A DNA stretch of 34,333 nt from Thermodesulfobacterium sp. (GTDB taxonomy: Bacteria > Desulfobacterota > Thermodesulfobacteria > Thermodesulfobacteriales > Thermodesulfobacteriaceae): the NCBI GenBank assembly GCA_021163085.1, contig JAGGXL010000066.1, positions 1-34,333 of the forward strand, given 5' to 3'. The notes under the pieces are model-generated. The model saw only the letters and a list, made by a program, of their open reading frames with translations. It searched no databases and was not told the DNA's origin. Made by a program: the position numbers and the translations under genes. Below are positions 17,235 through 24,708 of this stretch, piece after piece (the first letter of the stretch is position 1; each line of letters starts with the position of its first letter).

Positions 17235-18364
17235 AATTCTCTTTTTTAAAAGGCCAAACTATAAAAGAACCTACCCAAGCTGACCTGATTAAAACCTGGT
17301 TCTGGACTGAAAAAGGTCTTTATTTACTTGACCAGAGAAAACTACCTTTAAAAGAAAAATATATTTTCTGTGACAGTCTTTCCAAAATAAGAAATGCTAT
17401 CAAAGAGATGGTAATAAGAGGTGCACCTGCAATAGGTATTTGTGCTGCAATAGGATTTGTTATAGAGTTTAAAAGATTTCTATCCTCTTTAAAAGGTGAT
17501 GAAATTTTAATTGACAAGGTTAAAAAGGTGCTTGGTAAAATTAGCAATCTTTTAACTACTGCTCGTCCCACAGCAATAAATCTTTCCTGGGCTGTTTCAA
17601 GAATGAGAAAAATTTCTCTTGAATTTCTCAAAAATTTTGAAGAAAAAATAAGTAAAAAAGAAATTCTACAACTTTACGAAATACTTGAAAAAGAAGCTTT
17701 TAAAATCTGGGAAGAAGATATAGAAGCAAATTTAGCTATAGCTGAAAATGGGGAAAATATTCTCTCAGAAGGAGGAATTCTTACTCACTGTAATACTGGT
17801 GCTTTAGCAACTGGTGGATATGGAACTGCATTGGGTGTTATAAGAAAGCTTTACGAAAAAAACAAAAAAATTAAGATATTTGTAGATGAAACCCGTCCTT
17901 TTTTACAAGGAGCTAGACTCACTGCATGGGAACTTTACAAATTGAAAATACCTTATATTCTGATTACTGATAACACCTCAGGTTTTTTAATGAAAAGAAA
18001 AGAAATCTCTGCAGTTATAGTAGGTGCAGATAGAATTGTAAAAAATGGAGATACTGCTAATAAAATAGGCACTTATTCCTTAGCAGTTTTAGCAAATTAT
18101 CACAACATACCCTTTTTTGTAGCTGCTCCTTCTTCTACTTTTGATTTGGACACAGAAAATGGTGAAAAAATTCCCATAGAGATCCGTTCTCCCGAAGAAG
18201 TTTTAACATGTTATAAAAGTAAAATTGCTCCTCCCAGATCTAAAACTTATAATTTAGCTTTTGATGTGACTCCTGGTAATTTGATTTCTGCTATTATAAC
18301 AGAAAAAGGGGTTATTTATCCTCCTTATGAGATAAATATTTCTAAAATTATAAAAAATTTTTAA
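17231..18364 (+). CDS. mtnA: S-methyl-5-thioribose-1-phosphate isomerase (eIF2B-like family)
   Basis: A 377-residue member of the MtnA/eIF2B-alpha family. It isomerises methylthioribose-1-phosphate to the ribulose form in methionine salvage; in some anaerobes the same enzyme feeds related deoxy- or methylthio-pentose salvage. RGAPAIGI (63-70) is the N-terminal signature. The catalytic Cys187 lies in THCNTGALATGGYGTALG and Asp267 in VGADRIVKNGDTANKIGTY. DETRPFLQGARLTAWEL and AAPSSTFD are also present. Translation is coupled to gatB by a 4-base overlap. No other mtn gene is visible. Confidence 0.92.
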   Translation: MKFSFLKGQTIKEPTQADLIKTWFWTEKGLYLLDQRKLPLKEKYIFCDSLSKIRNAIKEMVIRGAPAIGICAAIGFVIEFKRFLSSLKGDEILIDKVKKVLGKISNLLTTARPTAINLSWAVSRMRKISLEFLKNFEEKISKKEILQLYEILEKEAFKIWEEDIEANLAIAENGENILSEGGILTHCNTGALATGGYGTALGVIRKLYEKNKKIKIFVDETRPFLQGARLTAWELYKLKIPYILITDNTSGFLMKRKEISAVIVGADRIVKNGDTANKIGTYSLAVLANYHNIPFFVAAPSSTFDLDTENGEKIPIEIRSPEEVLTCYKSKIAPPRSKTYNLAFDVTPGNLISAIITEKGVIYPPYEINISKIIKNF

Positions 18365-18373
18365 AATTAGCTG

Positions 18374-18997
18374 ATGAAAATTAAAGATATACCGGAAAAC
18401 ACCTTAGAACGACTCATAATTTACCTCAAAGTCCTTGAAGCTCTTGAAAAAAAGAATATAAATTTTATAAGCTCTGAGGATCTGGCTAAAAGTTGCGGAG
18501 TAAATTCTGCTCAATTAAGAAAAGATCTAAGTTTTGTAGGTTCCTTAGGTACTAAAGGTGTAGGATATAGTGTTAAAAGTTTAAAATACAGTCTTAAAAA
18601 TTTTTTGGGAAGGGCTCAGGAATGGAACTTAATCTTGGGAGGTATAAATCCCTTAGGAATTTTTCTTTTACAAGATAAAAACTTGCAAAAAGAAGGATTT
18701 TATTTTTTAGCTGCCTTTGACACAAAAGAAGAAAATATTGGTAAGATATATAATGGAATATCTGTTTATAATTTGGATCAACTTCCATATGTACTCAATG
18801 TTATCAAAGTCGATATAGGTGTAATAGCTGCAGAAGAGGATCCAGAAATATTTTTAAACGTATTTATAGAACAAGGTATAAAAGCTATTTTAAATCTGAC
18901 CAAAGTGCCCTTTTTTGTGAAAAATCCCGAAATTAAAATTGAAAACTTTGATTTCTCTATGGCACTAACAAAACTATCTTATTTCTTAAAGGAGTAA
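18374..18997 (+). CDS. rex: redox-sensing transcriptional repressor Rex
   Basis: A 207-residue Rex-family repressor that senses NADH/NAD+ and controls fermentative and respiratory genes in anaerobes. The N-terminal winged helix contains SSEDLAKSCGVNSAQLRKDL and the typical LGTKGVGYSV wing (about 58-67). The Rossmann domain begins ILGGINPLG (87-95), where most Rex proteins have a G.G.LG pattern, so one glycine of the dinucleotide site is replaced (NPLG). AAFD (113-116) gives the ribose-binding Asp. It lies 9 bp after mtnA. I did not find a clear Rex operator near its own promoter, so autoregulation is undecided. Confidence 0.9.
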   Translation: MKIKDIPENTLERLIIYLKVLEALEKKNINFISSEDLAKSCGVNSAQLRKDLSFVGSLGTKGVGYSVKSLKYSLKNFLGRAQEWNLILGGINPLGIFLLQDKNLQKEGFYFLAAFDTKEENIGKIYNGISVYNLDQLPYVLNVIKVDIGVIAAEEDPEIFLNVFIEQGIKAILNLTKVPFFVKNPEIKIENFDFSMALTKLSYFLKE

Positions 18998-18999
18998 AT

Positions 19000-19440
19000 A
19001 TGAAAATAAAAGTTTGGAGAAAAGATCCCAGAGCTAAATTATTAAAAAAAAGCACTGAGGGATCAGTAGGATATGATCTTTTTGCTTTAGAAGAAGTTTC
19101 AATAGAACCTAATCAGTTTGCTCTTATAAGAACAGGGTTGGTTATACAAACAGAGCCTCCTTATGCTCTTTTTATTTTTCCCAGATCCTCTCTTTTTAAA
19201 AATAAAAGCTTGATATTACCTAATTCTGCAGGAATTATAGATTTTGATTACTGCGGAGAGGATGACGAAATCAAAATCCCTGTGGTAAATCTGGGAAAAG
19301 AAAAAGTTGTCATAAAAGCCCACGAAAAAATTGCTCAGGCTGTATTTATTAAAGTTGGCAATCCAGAAATCGAAGAAATACACGAACCTCCTAAAGCTTC
19401 TTCCAGAGGCGGGTTTGGCTCTACCGGTGGTTATTTATGA
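19000..19440 (+). CDS. dut: dUTP diphosphatase (trimeric dUTPase)
   Basis: A 146-residue dUTPase that hydrolyses dUTP to dUMP, preventing uracil incorporation and supplying dUMP to ThyX. All five motifs are visible: GSVGYDLFA (22-30), PRSSLFKN (61-68), LPNSAGIIDFDY, KIAQAVFIK and C-terminal SRGGFGSTGG. Motif 3 carries an acidic insertion, DYCGEDDE, where many homologues have DYRGE. A GGAG ribosome site sits just before the rex stop codon. Its stop overlaps the thyX start, a sensible pairing for dTMP synthesis. Confidence 0.94.
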   Translation: MKIKVWRKDPRAKLLKKSTEGSVGYDLFALEEVSIEPNQFALIRTGLVIQTEPPYALFIFPRSSLFKNKSLILPNSAGIIDFDYCGEDDEIKIPVVNLGKEKVVIKAHEKIAQAVFIKVGNPEIEEIHEPPKASSRGGFGSTGGYL

Positions 19441-20381
19441 ATTTATCTCTACTAAGAGCTATACAAAAGAAATTAATTTTTCTTGTATATAAAAATTTTG
19501 AAAAATCTTTACTATCTCATTTTATCTTTTTCAGTTATTTAGGTGCAAGGATTTGCTATGCCAAAACTCATCCTTTGGCCCTTTTTTTTGAAGAAAAATT
19601 TAAAAATTTTGAAAAATTCAAAAATTTTTTGTTAAATCTCAAAAAAGCAAAGCACTACAGTATATTTTCTCATACTCCTATCTTTTTAAATACGCAAAGT
19701 CTTTCTGAAAAAGAGAAAAGCTTACTTGCTCAAAACTTTTTCAAAATTTTCTGGGATAATGAAAATGGCTATGCCCTTTTTAATTTAAGACATTTAGCAG
19801 AAAACTTAGAAGATGAAAAATTTGAAAAACTTATTGATATTAACCCTGATCTTTCCTCCATAAATATCAAAATTTTTAAAAATTTTCAGCCTTTTTATGA
19901 AGGATCTTTTTATAACCTTCCTGAGGAAATATTTAAAGAAAATAATAATATCTGGGCTATACCAGAGGTAATTGTTATAGAAGTTAAAATCAATCATCCC
20001 TTTAACTGGATAGGAGTAATTGCACATAATTTTTCTCGTATTTTTTCTCATCAATTTGTAAGACACACATGGTTAAACTTTAATCAAAGATCTCACAGAT
20101 ATACACATATCGATAAATTTGTAATCCCTTCTACATTTGATGAAAAGTGCAAAGATGTTTACGAAAAATTTATTAAATTAAGTTTAGAAACTTACAAAAA
20201 TTTATCAAAAAGCATAAAAAAAGAGGACACAAGATTTATAATTCCTCAGGGAGTAGCAACTTCAATTCTTGCTACTGCTCCACTTTTTGTCTGGGAAGAT
20301 TTTATTAACAAGAGAGCAATACCTCAGGCTCAAGAAGAAATAAGGAAGTTGGCTTGTTTACTTAAAGAAATTTTGTTTTAA
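19437..20381 (+). CDS. thyX: flavin-dependent thymidylate synthase
   Basis: A 314-residue ThyX-type enzyme making dTMP from dUMP with FAD. The signature RHRx7S appears as RHTWLNFNQRSHRY (209-222): the third residue is Thr instead of Arg, while Ser219 and Arg221 are kept. HYSIFSHT (73-80) corresponds to the N-terminal H.S..EH folate/flavin region with His..Thr in place of Glu-His, and DTRFIIPQGVATSI to the C-terminal AR..LP segment. It is about 80 residues longer than typical ThyX (about 220-250), mainly at the N-terminus and centre. The start overlaps dut (ATGA). No thyA is visible. Confidence 0.85.
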   Translation: MNLSLLRAIQKKLIFLVYKNFEKSLLSHFIFFSYLGARICYAKTHPLALFFEEKFKNFEKFKNFLLNLKKAKHYSIFSHTPIFLNTQSLSEKEKSLLAQNFFKIFWDNENGYALFNLRHLAENLEDEKFEKLIDINPDLSSINIKIFKNFQPFYEGSFYNLPEEIFKENNNIWAIPEVIVIEVKINHPFNWIGVIAHNFSRIFSHQFVRHTWLNFNQRSHRYTHIDKFVIPSTFDEKCKDVYEKFIKLSLETYKNLSKSIKKEDTRFIIPQGVATSILATAPLFVWEDFINKRAIPQAQEEIRKLACLLKEILF

Positions 20382-20409
20382 AATTTTATATTAGATTATC
20401 ATTGAGATT

Positions 20410-20482
20410 GAGCCTGTAGCTCAGTGGAAAGAGCACCAGCCTCCGGAGCTGGGTGTCGGGGGTTCAAATCCCCCCAGGCTCG
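20410..20482 (+). tRNA. tRNA-Arg (anticodon CCG)
   Basis: A 73-nt cloverleaf. The acceptor GAGCCTG (20410-20416) pairs with CAGGCTC (20475-20481), with discriminator G at 20482. The D stem is GCTC/GAGC. The anticodon stem CCAGC/GCTGG encloses CTCCGGA with anticodon CCG (20443-20445). The T stem GGGGG/CCCCC has loop TTCAAAT. No CCA is encoded. It follows thyX by 28 bp with no obvious terminator between. The left end of the Tn7-like element lies 8 bp after its last base, so its 3' end is the likely attachment landmark. Confidence 0.96.
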
Positions 20483-20485
20483 TTT

Positions 20486-20490
20486 ATTTA
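20486..20490. repeat. target-site duplication, left copy (ATTTA)
   Basis: Five bases immediately before the TGT of the left end. The identical ATTTA follows the right end at 34019-34023. Five-base duplications are the hallmark of Tn7-type insertion. Confidence 0.9.
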
Positions 20491-20556
20491 TGTAAATTAC
20501 ATTAAAAAACGCAACAAAACACAATTAAATGCAACATCACAAAAAATAATGCAACA
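20491..20556. repeat. transposon left end: three abutting TnsB-site-like repeats
   Basis: Three units ending in GCAACA are packed end to end: 20491-20516 (terminal unit), 20517-20536 and 20537-20556. The last two are exactly 20 bp each and read close to TCACA-(A/T)8-TGCAACA. They are the inverse of the right-end repeats. The tnsE start codon follows only 23 bp further on, so TnsB binding here would probably overlap the tnsE promoter. Confidence 0.85.
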
Positions 20557-20579
20557 AACCCTGATACTATTTTTTGCAG

Positions 20580-22304
20580 ATGAAATTATCACAAATTGTT
20601 TTTCCTAAGTTTAAAAAGTTTCCACATTTAAAAGCTACACTAAACTTCTATCTTAACTTCGTAAAAAGTCCTCAAGGAAAGACTGGATATTACTACAGAG
20701 CTCTTTTCTCCTGCGAAAGCAAAAAAGATAATGAAAGTTTTCAGTTTCTATTAATTGAACACATCCCTGTAGAATTTCTTACTCTTATTCCGTCCGGATA
20801 TATTTACTTTTTCGATTCTGGAAAAATAGCGGAAAGAAAAAGTTCAAACTTTTTAAAATCTGCTAAAATTGATTTGTTCATTCCTGAAAATCAGGAAGTC
20901 AAACGGCTTTCGGAGTATGTTGAACCTAAAAAATTTCATGAATTTGGATTCCTCAATAAAGATGGGCAATACATAAGTTTTGAAAGAGAAATCTCTTCTC
21001 TATACATAGTGAAAATTGAGCATAACAATGCAACATTTTTAATACCTTCAACCTTAATAGCTTCTCAGTTTTACTTTTTCTCAAGCAGAATCATTCCTTA
21101 CATGTTACGAAACGCTTTAGGTGATACCCACAAGGGAATTACCATGGATGGAAATTCGTATAAAATAGTGATGGGTTCTTACTTCAGCAGTGCTGATGCT
21201 CCTAAAGTTATATTTTTCTTAACCGATCCTTATGCTAAGGATAGCCTTACTATATTTTCAAGTAAGAACTTAAAAAATTTATTGAAAGAAAGTTTAAAAT
21301 TCCCTATTTATGCCAGATTTCCTTTTAACGGAACTTATCCTTGTGAAGTGTTCTATGAAATGATCGGAAATTACTGCTATGTGCACTTTTTGGGCTTTGC
21401 AAGAGGAAGCTTACCTTACGAGAAGTTGAACGTTGAAGTTATCCGGGTTAAAATCGAAAAAGCAAAAGAAAATGAAGTTGAAGTCCACAGTTCGATCCCA
21501 ATTGGAATTCCAGAAGAACTCGAAGAGGCAGAATATGAGCTTTCCAGAGTCAAACCGTCAAAGTATTTAAAATCTTTGGGATTAAGGACCGCCCTGGAGC
21601 AAGATCGGTTAAATGTAAAAAAAGGTATTTTGCTTAGCAACGATGCCACACCAAAAGCGAAACCCGTGTTTTTCAAAGCTGAAAGCAAAGTTGAAATGGT
21701 TAGCGTTGAAGACAAAGCCAAACCCTATAGCGAAATGGAAAAGAAAACCGCTAAAATTGAAGTTACACGTGGAGGATCAGTTACAGAAGGTGATTATGAA
21801 AAAAATTTGGAGAAATTCAAGGAATTGCTTCAAGTATTGCAAGATCAGTTCAAATTTGAAATTCGTTTTATGAAAGAACTTCTGGTACCAATCAGAAAGA
21901 AAAACAAAGACAGTATAAGCCAGATTGAATACTACGACTGGAGAAAAATTTATAAAGGAAAGAACCCTAACCGGAGAAGAAAGTTTTTACTGGTTATGGG
22001 AAAATTTCCCGAAGTCAACAATTTAGTCGCATTTCTTGAAGTGGATCAAACGGGAATGAGTTATTCTCTGTCAACTTTTGTTTTTATTACTAAAATGAAG
22101 AATATAAATCTTGAGTTCTTGAAAAAATCAGTTATTTATTTTTTAGTAGAAAGATTAGAAGGTTTAAAAGAAGAGCAACTTAAAAAACTTATGGAAAGCA
22201 GAGGAATAGAAGTTTACTTCAAAAAACATCCCTCTGTCTGGAGTAAAAGAGCAATTGTGAGCTGGTGCAGAAGAGTTAAGAAAATTATCGCAAATCTTAT
22301 TTAA
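20580..22304 (+). CDS. tnsE: TnsE-like target-selection protein
   Basis: A 574-residue protein from the ATG at 20580 (a TTG two codons earlier is possible). The size matches Tn7 TnsE (538), which directs insertion to replicating DNA by binding the sliding clamp and 3'-recessed ends. Recalled similarities to Tn7 TnsE are collinear: FLNKDG in the N-terminal half (Tn7 VRNKDG), an IPS.LIASQFYFFSS block (Tn7 IPQLELARSLFLINS), a C-terminal LL.VL...F....F...LL.P block at about 418-440, LEVD...MSYSLSTFVF (488-504; Tn7 LEVD...VKMLSTKVL) and HPSVWSKRAIVSWCRRV (552-568; Tn7 HPKGL...MEGWAERV). A low-complexity charged linker lies at about 310-405. No nuclease motif is seen. It is transcribed away from the left end, opposite to tnsABC-tniQ. 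Confidence 0.72.
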   Translation: MKLSQIVFPKFKKFPHLKATLNFYLNFVKSPQGKTGYYYRALFSCESKKDNESFQFLLIEHIPVEFLTLIPSGYIYFFDSGKIAERKSSNFLKSAKIDLFIPENQEVKRLSEYVEPKKFHEFGFLNKDGQYISFEREISSLYIVKIEHNNATFLIPSTLIASQFYFFSSRIIPYMLRNALGDTHKGITMDGNSYKIVMGSYFSSADAPKVIFFLTDPYAKDSLTIFSSKNLKNLLKESLKFPIYARFPFNGTYPCEVFYEMIGNYCYVHFLGFARGSLPYEKLNVEVIRVKIEKAKENEVEVHSSIPIGIPEELEEAEYELSRVKPSKYLKSLGLRTALEQDRLNVKKGILLSNDATPKAKPVFFKAESKVEMVSVEDKAKPYSEMEKKTAKIEVTRGGSVTEGDYEKNLEKFKELLQVLQDQFKFEIRFMKELLVPIRKKNKDSISQIEYYDWRKIYKGKNPNRRRKFLLVMGKFPEVNNLVAFLEVDQTGMSYSLSTFVFITKMKNINLEFLKKSVIYFLVERLEGLKEEQLKKLMESRGIEVYFKKHPSVWSKRAIVSWCRRVKKIIANLI

Positions 22305-22415
22305 AAATGAATCATTGGAAAAGAGGAAAGAGCAAACTGTTACACAACTTTAATTTTAAATATTTGAAATTAATTTTAACTACAATAGAACACATATCAA
22401 AGGAGGAAAACAACA

Positions 22416-22442
22416 ATGAGTCAAGTTAAAATGACTCAATAA
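22416..22442 (+). pseudogene. orphan ribosome site plus 8-codon ORF at the backbone/cargo junction
   Basis: AAAGGAGG (22399-22406) stands 9 bp before an ATG that encodes only MSQVKMTQ and then stops at 22440-22442. The local sequence is AT-rich up to the stop and becomes GC-richer right after it. The simplest reading is the start of a former backbone gene cut off when cargo entered; a leader peptide is the alternative. GAGTCA...TGACTC forms an inverted repeat inside it (22418-22437). Confidence 0.4.
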
Positions 22443-22840
22443 GTCGAGGGCCTGGTACATATCTTCATCCCTTTATGCGTAAGAGCAGTTGACTTTTGAT
22501 GACCGGACGAAGTAAACCAGTTTTTTATCTTCTTCCGTTCAGCCGGAACTGTTTCTAACCAACAGGAAACTTTGCCCTAGGATTTGACTATGAAATACCA
22601 GGCGCTATCTCGCTCTTCAATCACACGCTAACCCGTTCGCCGAATTTCCCCAAACGTTTAAAAGTATGAGATGTTGACGATTCTTCCGCAGATCTCAGCA
22701 AATTTTATGGGCCCTTCTTCTTACTTGCGGTAAGCAAAAAATATTTGCAATGCAAATACACTGTTAGTTGCAACTGCAAATAATTACTTGAACTCACCCC
22801 ATAAACGCCCAACTTCTAACATTACAAGAGCATATTTGTA
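22443..22840. other. 398-bp region without a convincing gene; two palindromes
   Basis: No long open frame occurs. Short open stretches exist on both strands (on the plus strand about 36 codons ending near 22670; on the minus strand about 47 codons ending near 22442) but each is broken by stops, as in a decayed coding remnant. Two perfect palindromes stand out: TATTTGCA-A-TGCAAATA (22742-22758) and AGTTGCAACT (22766-22775), both built around TTGCA. They may be operators or a junction scar. I cannot assign the region to a known RNA or insertion sequence. Confidence 0.5.
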
Positions 22841-23002
22841 CTAGTTCAGGAGGGATCCTATATATTCTTGAGCCTCATGGAGCACCCCACCTTTTGTACG
22901 AATAAAACAAAGAAGTTCTTCAGGCTTTGCCAGGTTCAGAAAAACGCAATACTTCTTTTGAACTTCTCTTGAGTTATCGTGACAAATGAAAAGTATCCAC
23001 AC
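22841..23002 (-). CDS. small hypothetical protein downstream of herA
   Basis: A 53-residue frame read from a GTG at 23002, four bases after the herA stop, in the same direction. Its composition looks protein-like, ending NLAKPEELLCFIRTKGG and then a helix-like VLHEAQEYIGSLLN. The same frame is open further upstream inside herA (to an ATG at 23080), but those codons overlap herA. AGGAGG lies about 18 bases before the GTG, inside herA. It could be a fourth component of the cargo system or a chance frame. No family recognised. Confidence 0.4.
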   Translation of the reverse strand: MWILFICHDNSREVQKKYCVFLNLAKPEELLCFIRTKGGVLHEAQEYIGSLLN

Positions 23003-23006
23003 TCTC

Positions 23007-24704
23007 TTACGCTTCGGCTCCCTCCTGCAAATAGGCAGGCTTGGGGAAGACAATTTTAATAGGCTGACGAAAGATAGCATGGCTCAAGACGAGTTCTCCT
23101 TTCTCTAATCGCGTTATATTTGCCTTTACAGCTGGATCAAGAAAGCGGTAATGAACTGCCGCTAATTCTGCTGAGCTGCTTCGTCCAATGACAATGGTTG
23201 AAGAATTTCCGGCAACTCTCTCGTGGATGGCACTCATGAATTGCTCAGCACCAAACAAGATAACACCGAGAGAGCGCCCTCGTTCAGCGATGTCCAGCAC
23301 TTGCTCAACGATAGGCGATTCCTTCTCGCGAGCAGGCGCATATTTGTTCAACTCATCCACGAAAATGATCACCTTCTCAGGCAAATCCTCTCGGTCACTT
23401 CCCTCCTCGGCATAAAGTGCATAAATTGTCCGCAGGATGTCGCCAAAGACCAGTGTCTGTTCATCATCGGTGAGTTTTGCAATGTCCACAACGATAACTT
23501 CACCCCCTCGGATTTTTGCAATTTCTTCGCTGATGTTTTTAATGCCTTTTGCTCGCTGACTCACAAAAATGCCGCTCTGGCGGGTCTCCACGATGCGCCG
23601 CAAGATGCGCCGAAAACGACTAACAGTGACTGCTGGCACTTCCCCAATCTTTTGACTTTGCCCTGTATTCGGCTCAACTAACGGCGGTCCATAAAGTAGC
23701 GATTGCCAGTCCGTAACTCGTGCCCATTTGTTCCTCGGTCCCCAGTACCCAGTTTTTGGGTCAGAAAGTCCAGCAGAAATTTCACCGATCAGTGCCCCAA
23801 GCGTATCCCAAGGGTCAGGAATTTGCGACAAAAGCAAGTCAAGCTTGTTGTAGGTGTCCTGAAGAGAGTAGGCGTAAATTGACCAGTTGCGTTCGGGTAG
23901 ACGGAAACTGTTGGGACGTCCTGTAGTTGGGGTATCTTTAGCGTGGGGCAAAAGGTAGCGAACATTATCAAAAGGTTTAGGCTTCAAGCCAAGCCGCTCC
24001 CACATCTCGTGTTGCTCAGGCTCAAGTCCACCCCTTGGCGGTTGGTCAATGGAAAGCAAGTCACCATGCTTGACATTCAGGATGATAACCCCAATCTTAT
24101 TCCGAATCCCAGCCCGCTCGGCTGTCTGAAGGATGGATTGAATCAGGAACATGGCATAACTTGTCTTGGTCGCCAAGCCTGAAATTCCAGTAATATTGAC
24201 ATGGGCGCCTTCAGGTCCAAGTACATAGCCTAAGTCTAAATAGACAACCGCTTGCGTTCCATTGGACATACGAATCAGTCCTGCGGGCACCCGATAGTGC
24301 TCTGGGATTTGGTCTATGCCCAACGCCACGTGAATGCCTGCCTCATCAGCGAAACGAACTGGCCGGTCGCAAGTGACAGGCATGTAAATGTCCTTGTCGT
24401 TGGATAGAACCGCTACTTTTGCAACGGTTGCTCCTTGCCGAACAGTATTAGGCTCACTTCCTATTTGCCCGAAATCGTTGGAGATGTAATTAGCAAGATG
24501 CGTCGGGGCATCGGTAGTGTGTTCAAGAGTGGTCACAATACCAAAGGTTCGGCTCGTTCCCTCGTGAGCAATTTGTTCGGCTTCCACGATATCAAAGGGG
24601 TTGACGATAACATCGGGGGCGAGCCAAAAAGTAAAACTATCTGAACTCGTTGGTTCTCTGGAGGTTGCTGAAACTAAGCCAATGGCAGGGCGTTCCCTGT
24701 TCAT
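23007..24704 (-). CDS. herA: HerA-family DNA-translocating ATPase
   Basis: A 565-residue HerA/FtsK-superfamily ATPase (DUF87 type) that would form a hexameric DNA pump for the adjacent NurA nuclease. The N-terminal 150 residues look like a HAS-barrel. The P-loop region NITGISGLATKTSY (170-183) keeps Lys-Thr, but the usual GxxGxGKS/T is altered: the Gly before Lys is Thr and the loop is one residue longer. Walker B is VIIFVDE (445-451). DIAERGRSLGVILFGAEQ and VIGRSSSAE are typical HerA sensor and arginine-finger regions. It starts 4 bp after nurA with a good GGAGGTGAG site. GC content is about 55%, unlike the backbone. Confidence 0.85.
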   Translation of the reverse strand: MNRERPAIGLVSATSREPTSSDSFTFWLAPDVIVNPFDIVEAEQIAHEGTSRTFGIVTTLEHTTDAPTHLANYISNDFGQIGSEPNTVRQGATVAKVAVLSNDKDIYMPVTCDRPVRFADEAGIHVALGIDQIPEHYRVPAGLIRMSNGTQAVVYLDLGYVLGPEGAHVNITGISGLATKTSYAMFLIQSILQTAERAGIRNKIGVIILNVKHGDLLSIDQPPRGGLEPEQHEMWERLGLKPKPFDNVRYLLPHAKDTPTTGRPNSFRLPERNWSIYAYSLQDTYNKLDLLLSQIPDPWDTLGALIGEISAGLSDPKTGYWGPRNKWARVTDWQSLLYGPPLVEPNTGQSQKIGEVPAVTVSRFRRILRRIVETRQSGIFVSQRAKGIKNISEEIAKIRGGEVIVVDIAKLTDDEQTLVFGDILRTIYALYAEEGSDREDLPEKVIIFVDELNKYAPAREKESPIVEQVLDIAERGRSLGVILFGAEQFMSAIHERVAGNSSTIVIGRSSSAELAAVHYRFLDPAVKANITRLEKGELVLSHAIFRQPIKIVFPKPAYLQEGAEA

Positions 24705-24708
24705 AGTC

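Noticed and set aside
20410..20490. Phage- or ICE-type tRNA integration site
   Set aside because: No tyrosine recombinase is present and no tRNA 3' fragment is repeated at the far end; the 5-bp duplication and TGT/ACA ends explain the insertion.
22443..22840. Ribosomal RNA, RNase P RNA or 6S RNA in the gap
   Set aside because: None of the conserved blocks of those RNAs is visible and no extended stem was found beyond the two palindromes.
22841..23080. 79-residue version of the small frame downstream of herA
   Set aside because: Its first 26 codons overlap the herA 3' end out of frame; the GTG at 23002 gives a more reasonable start.
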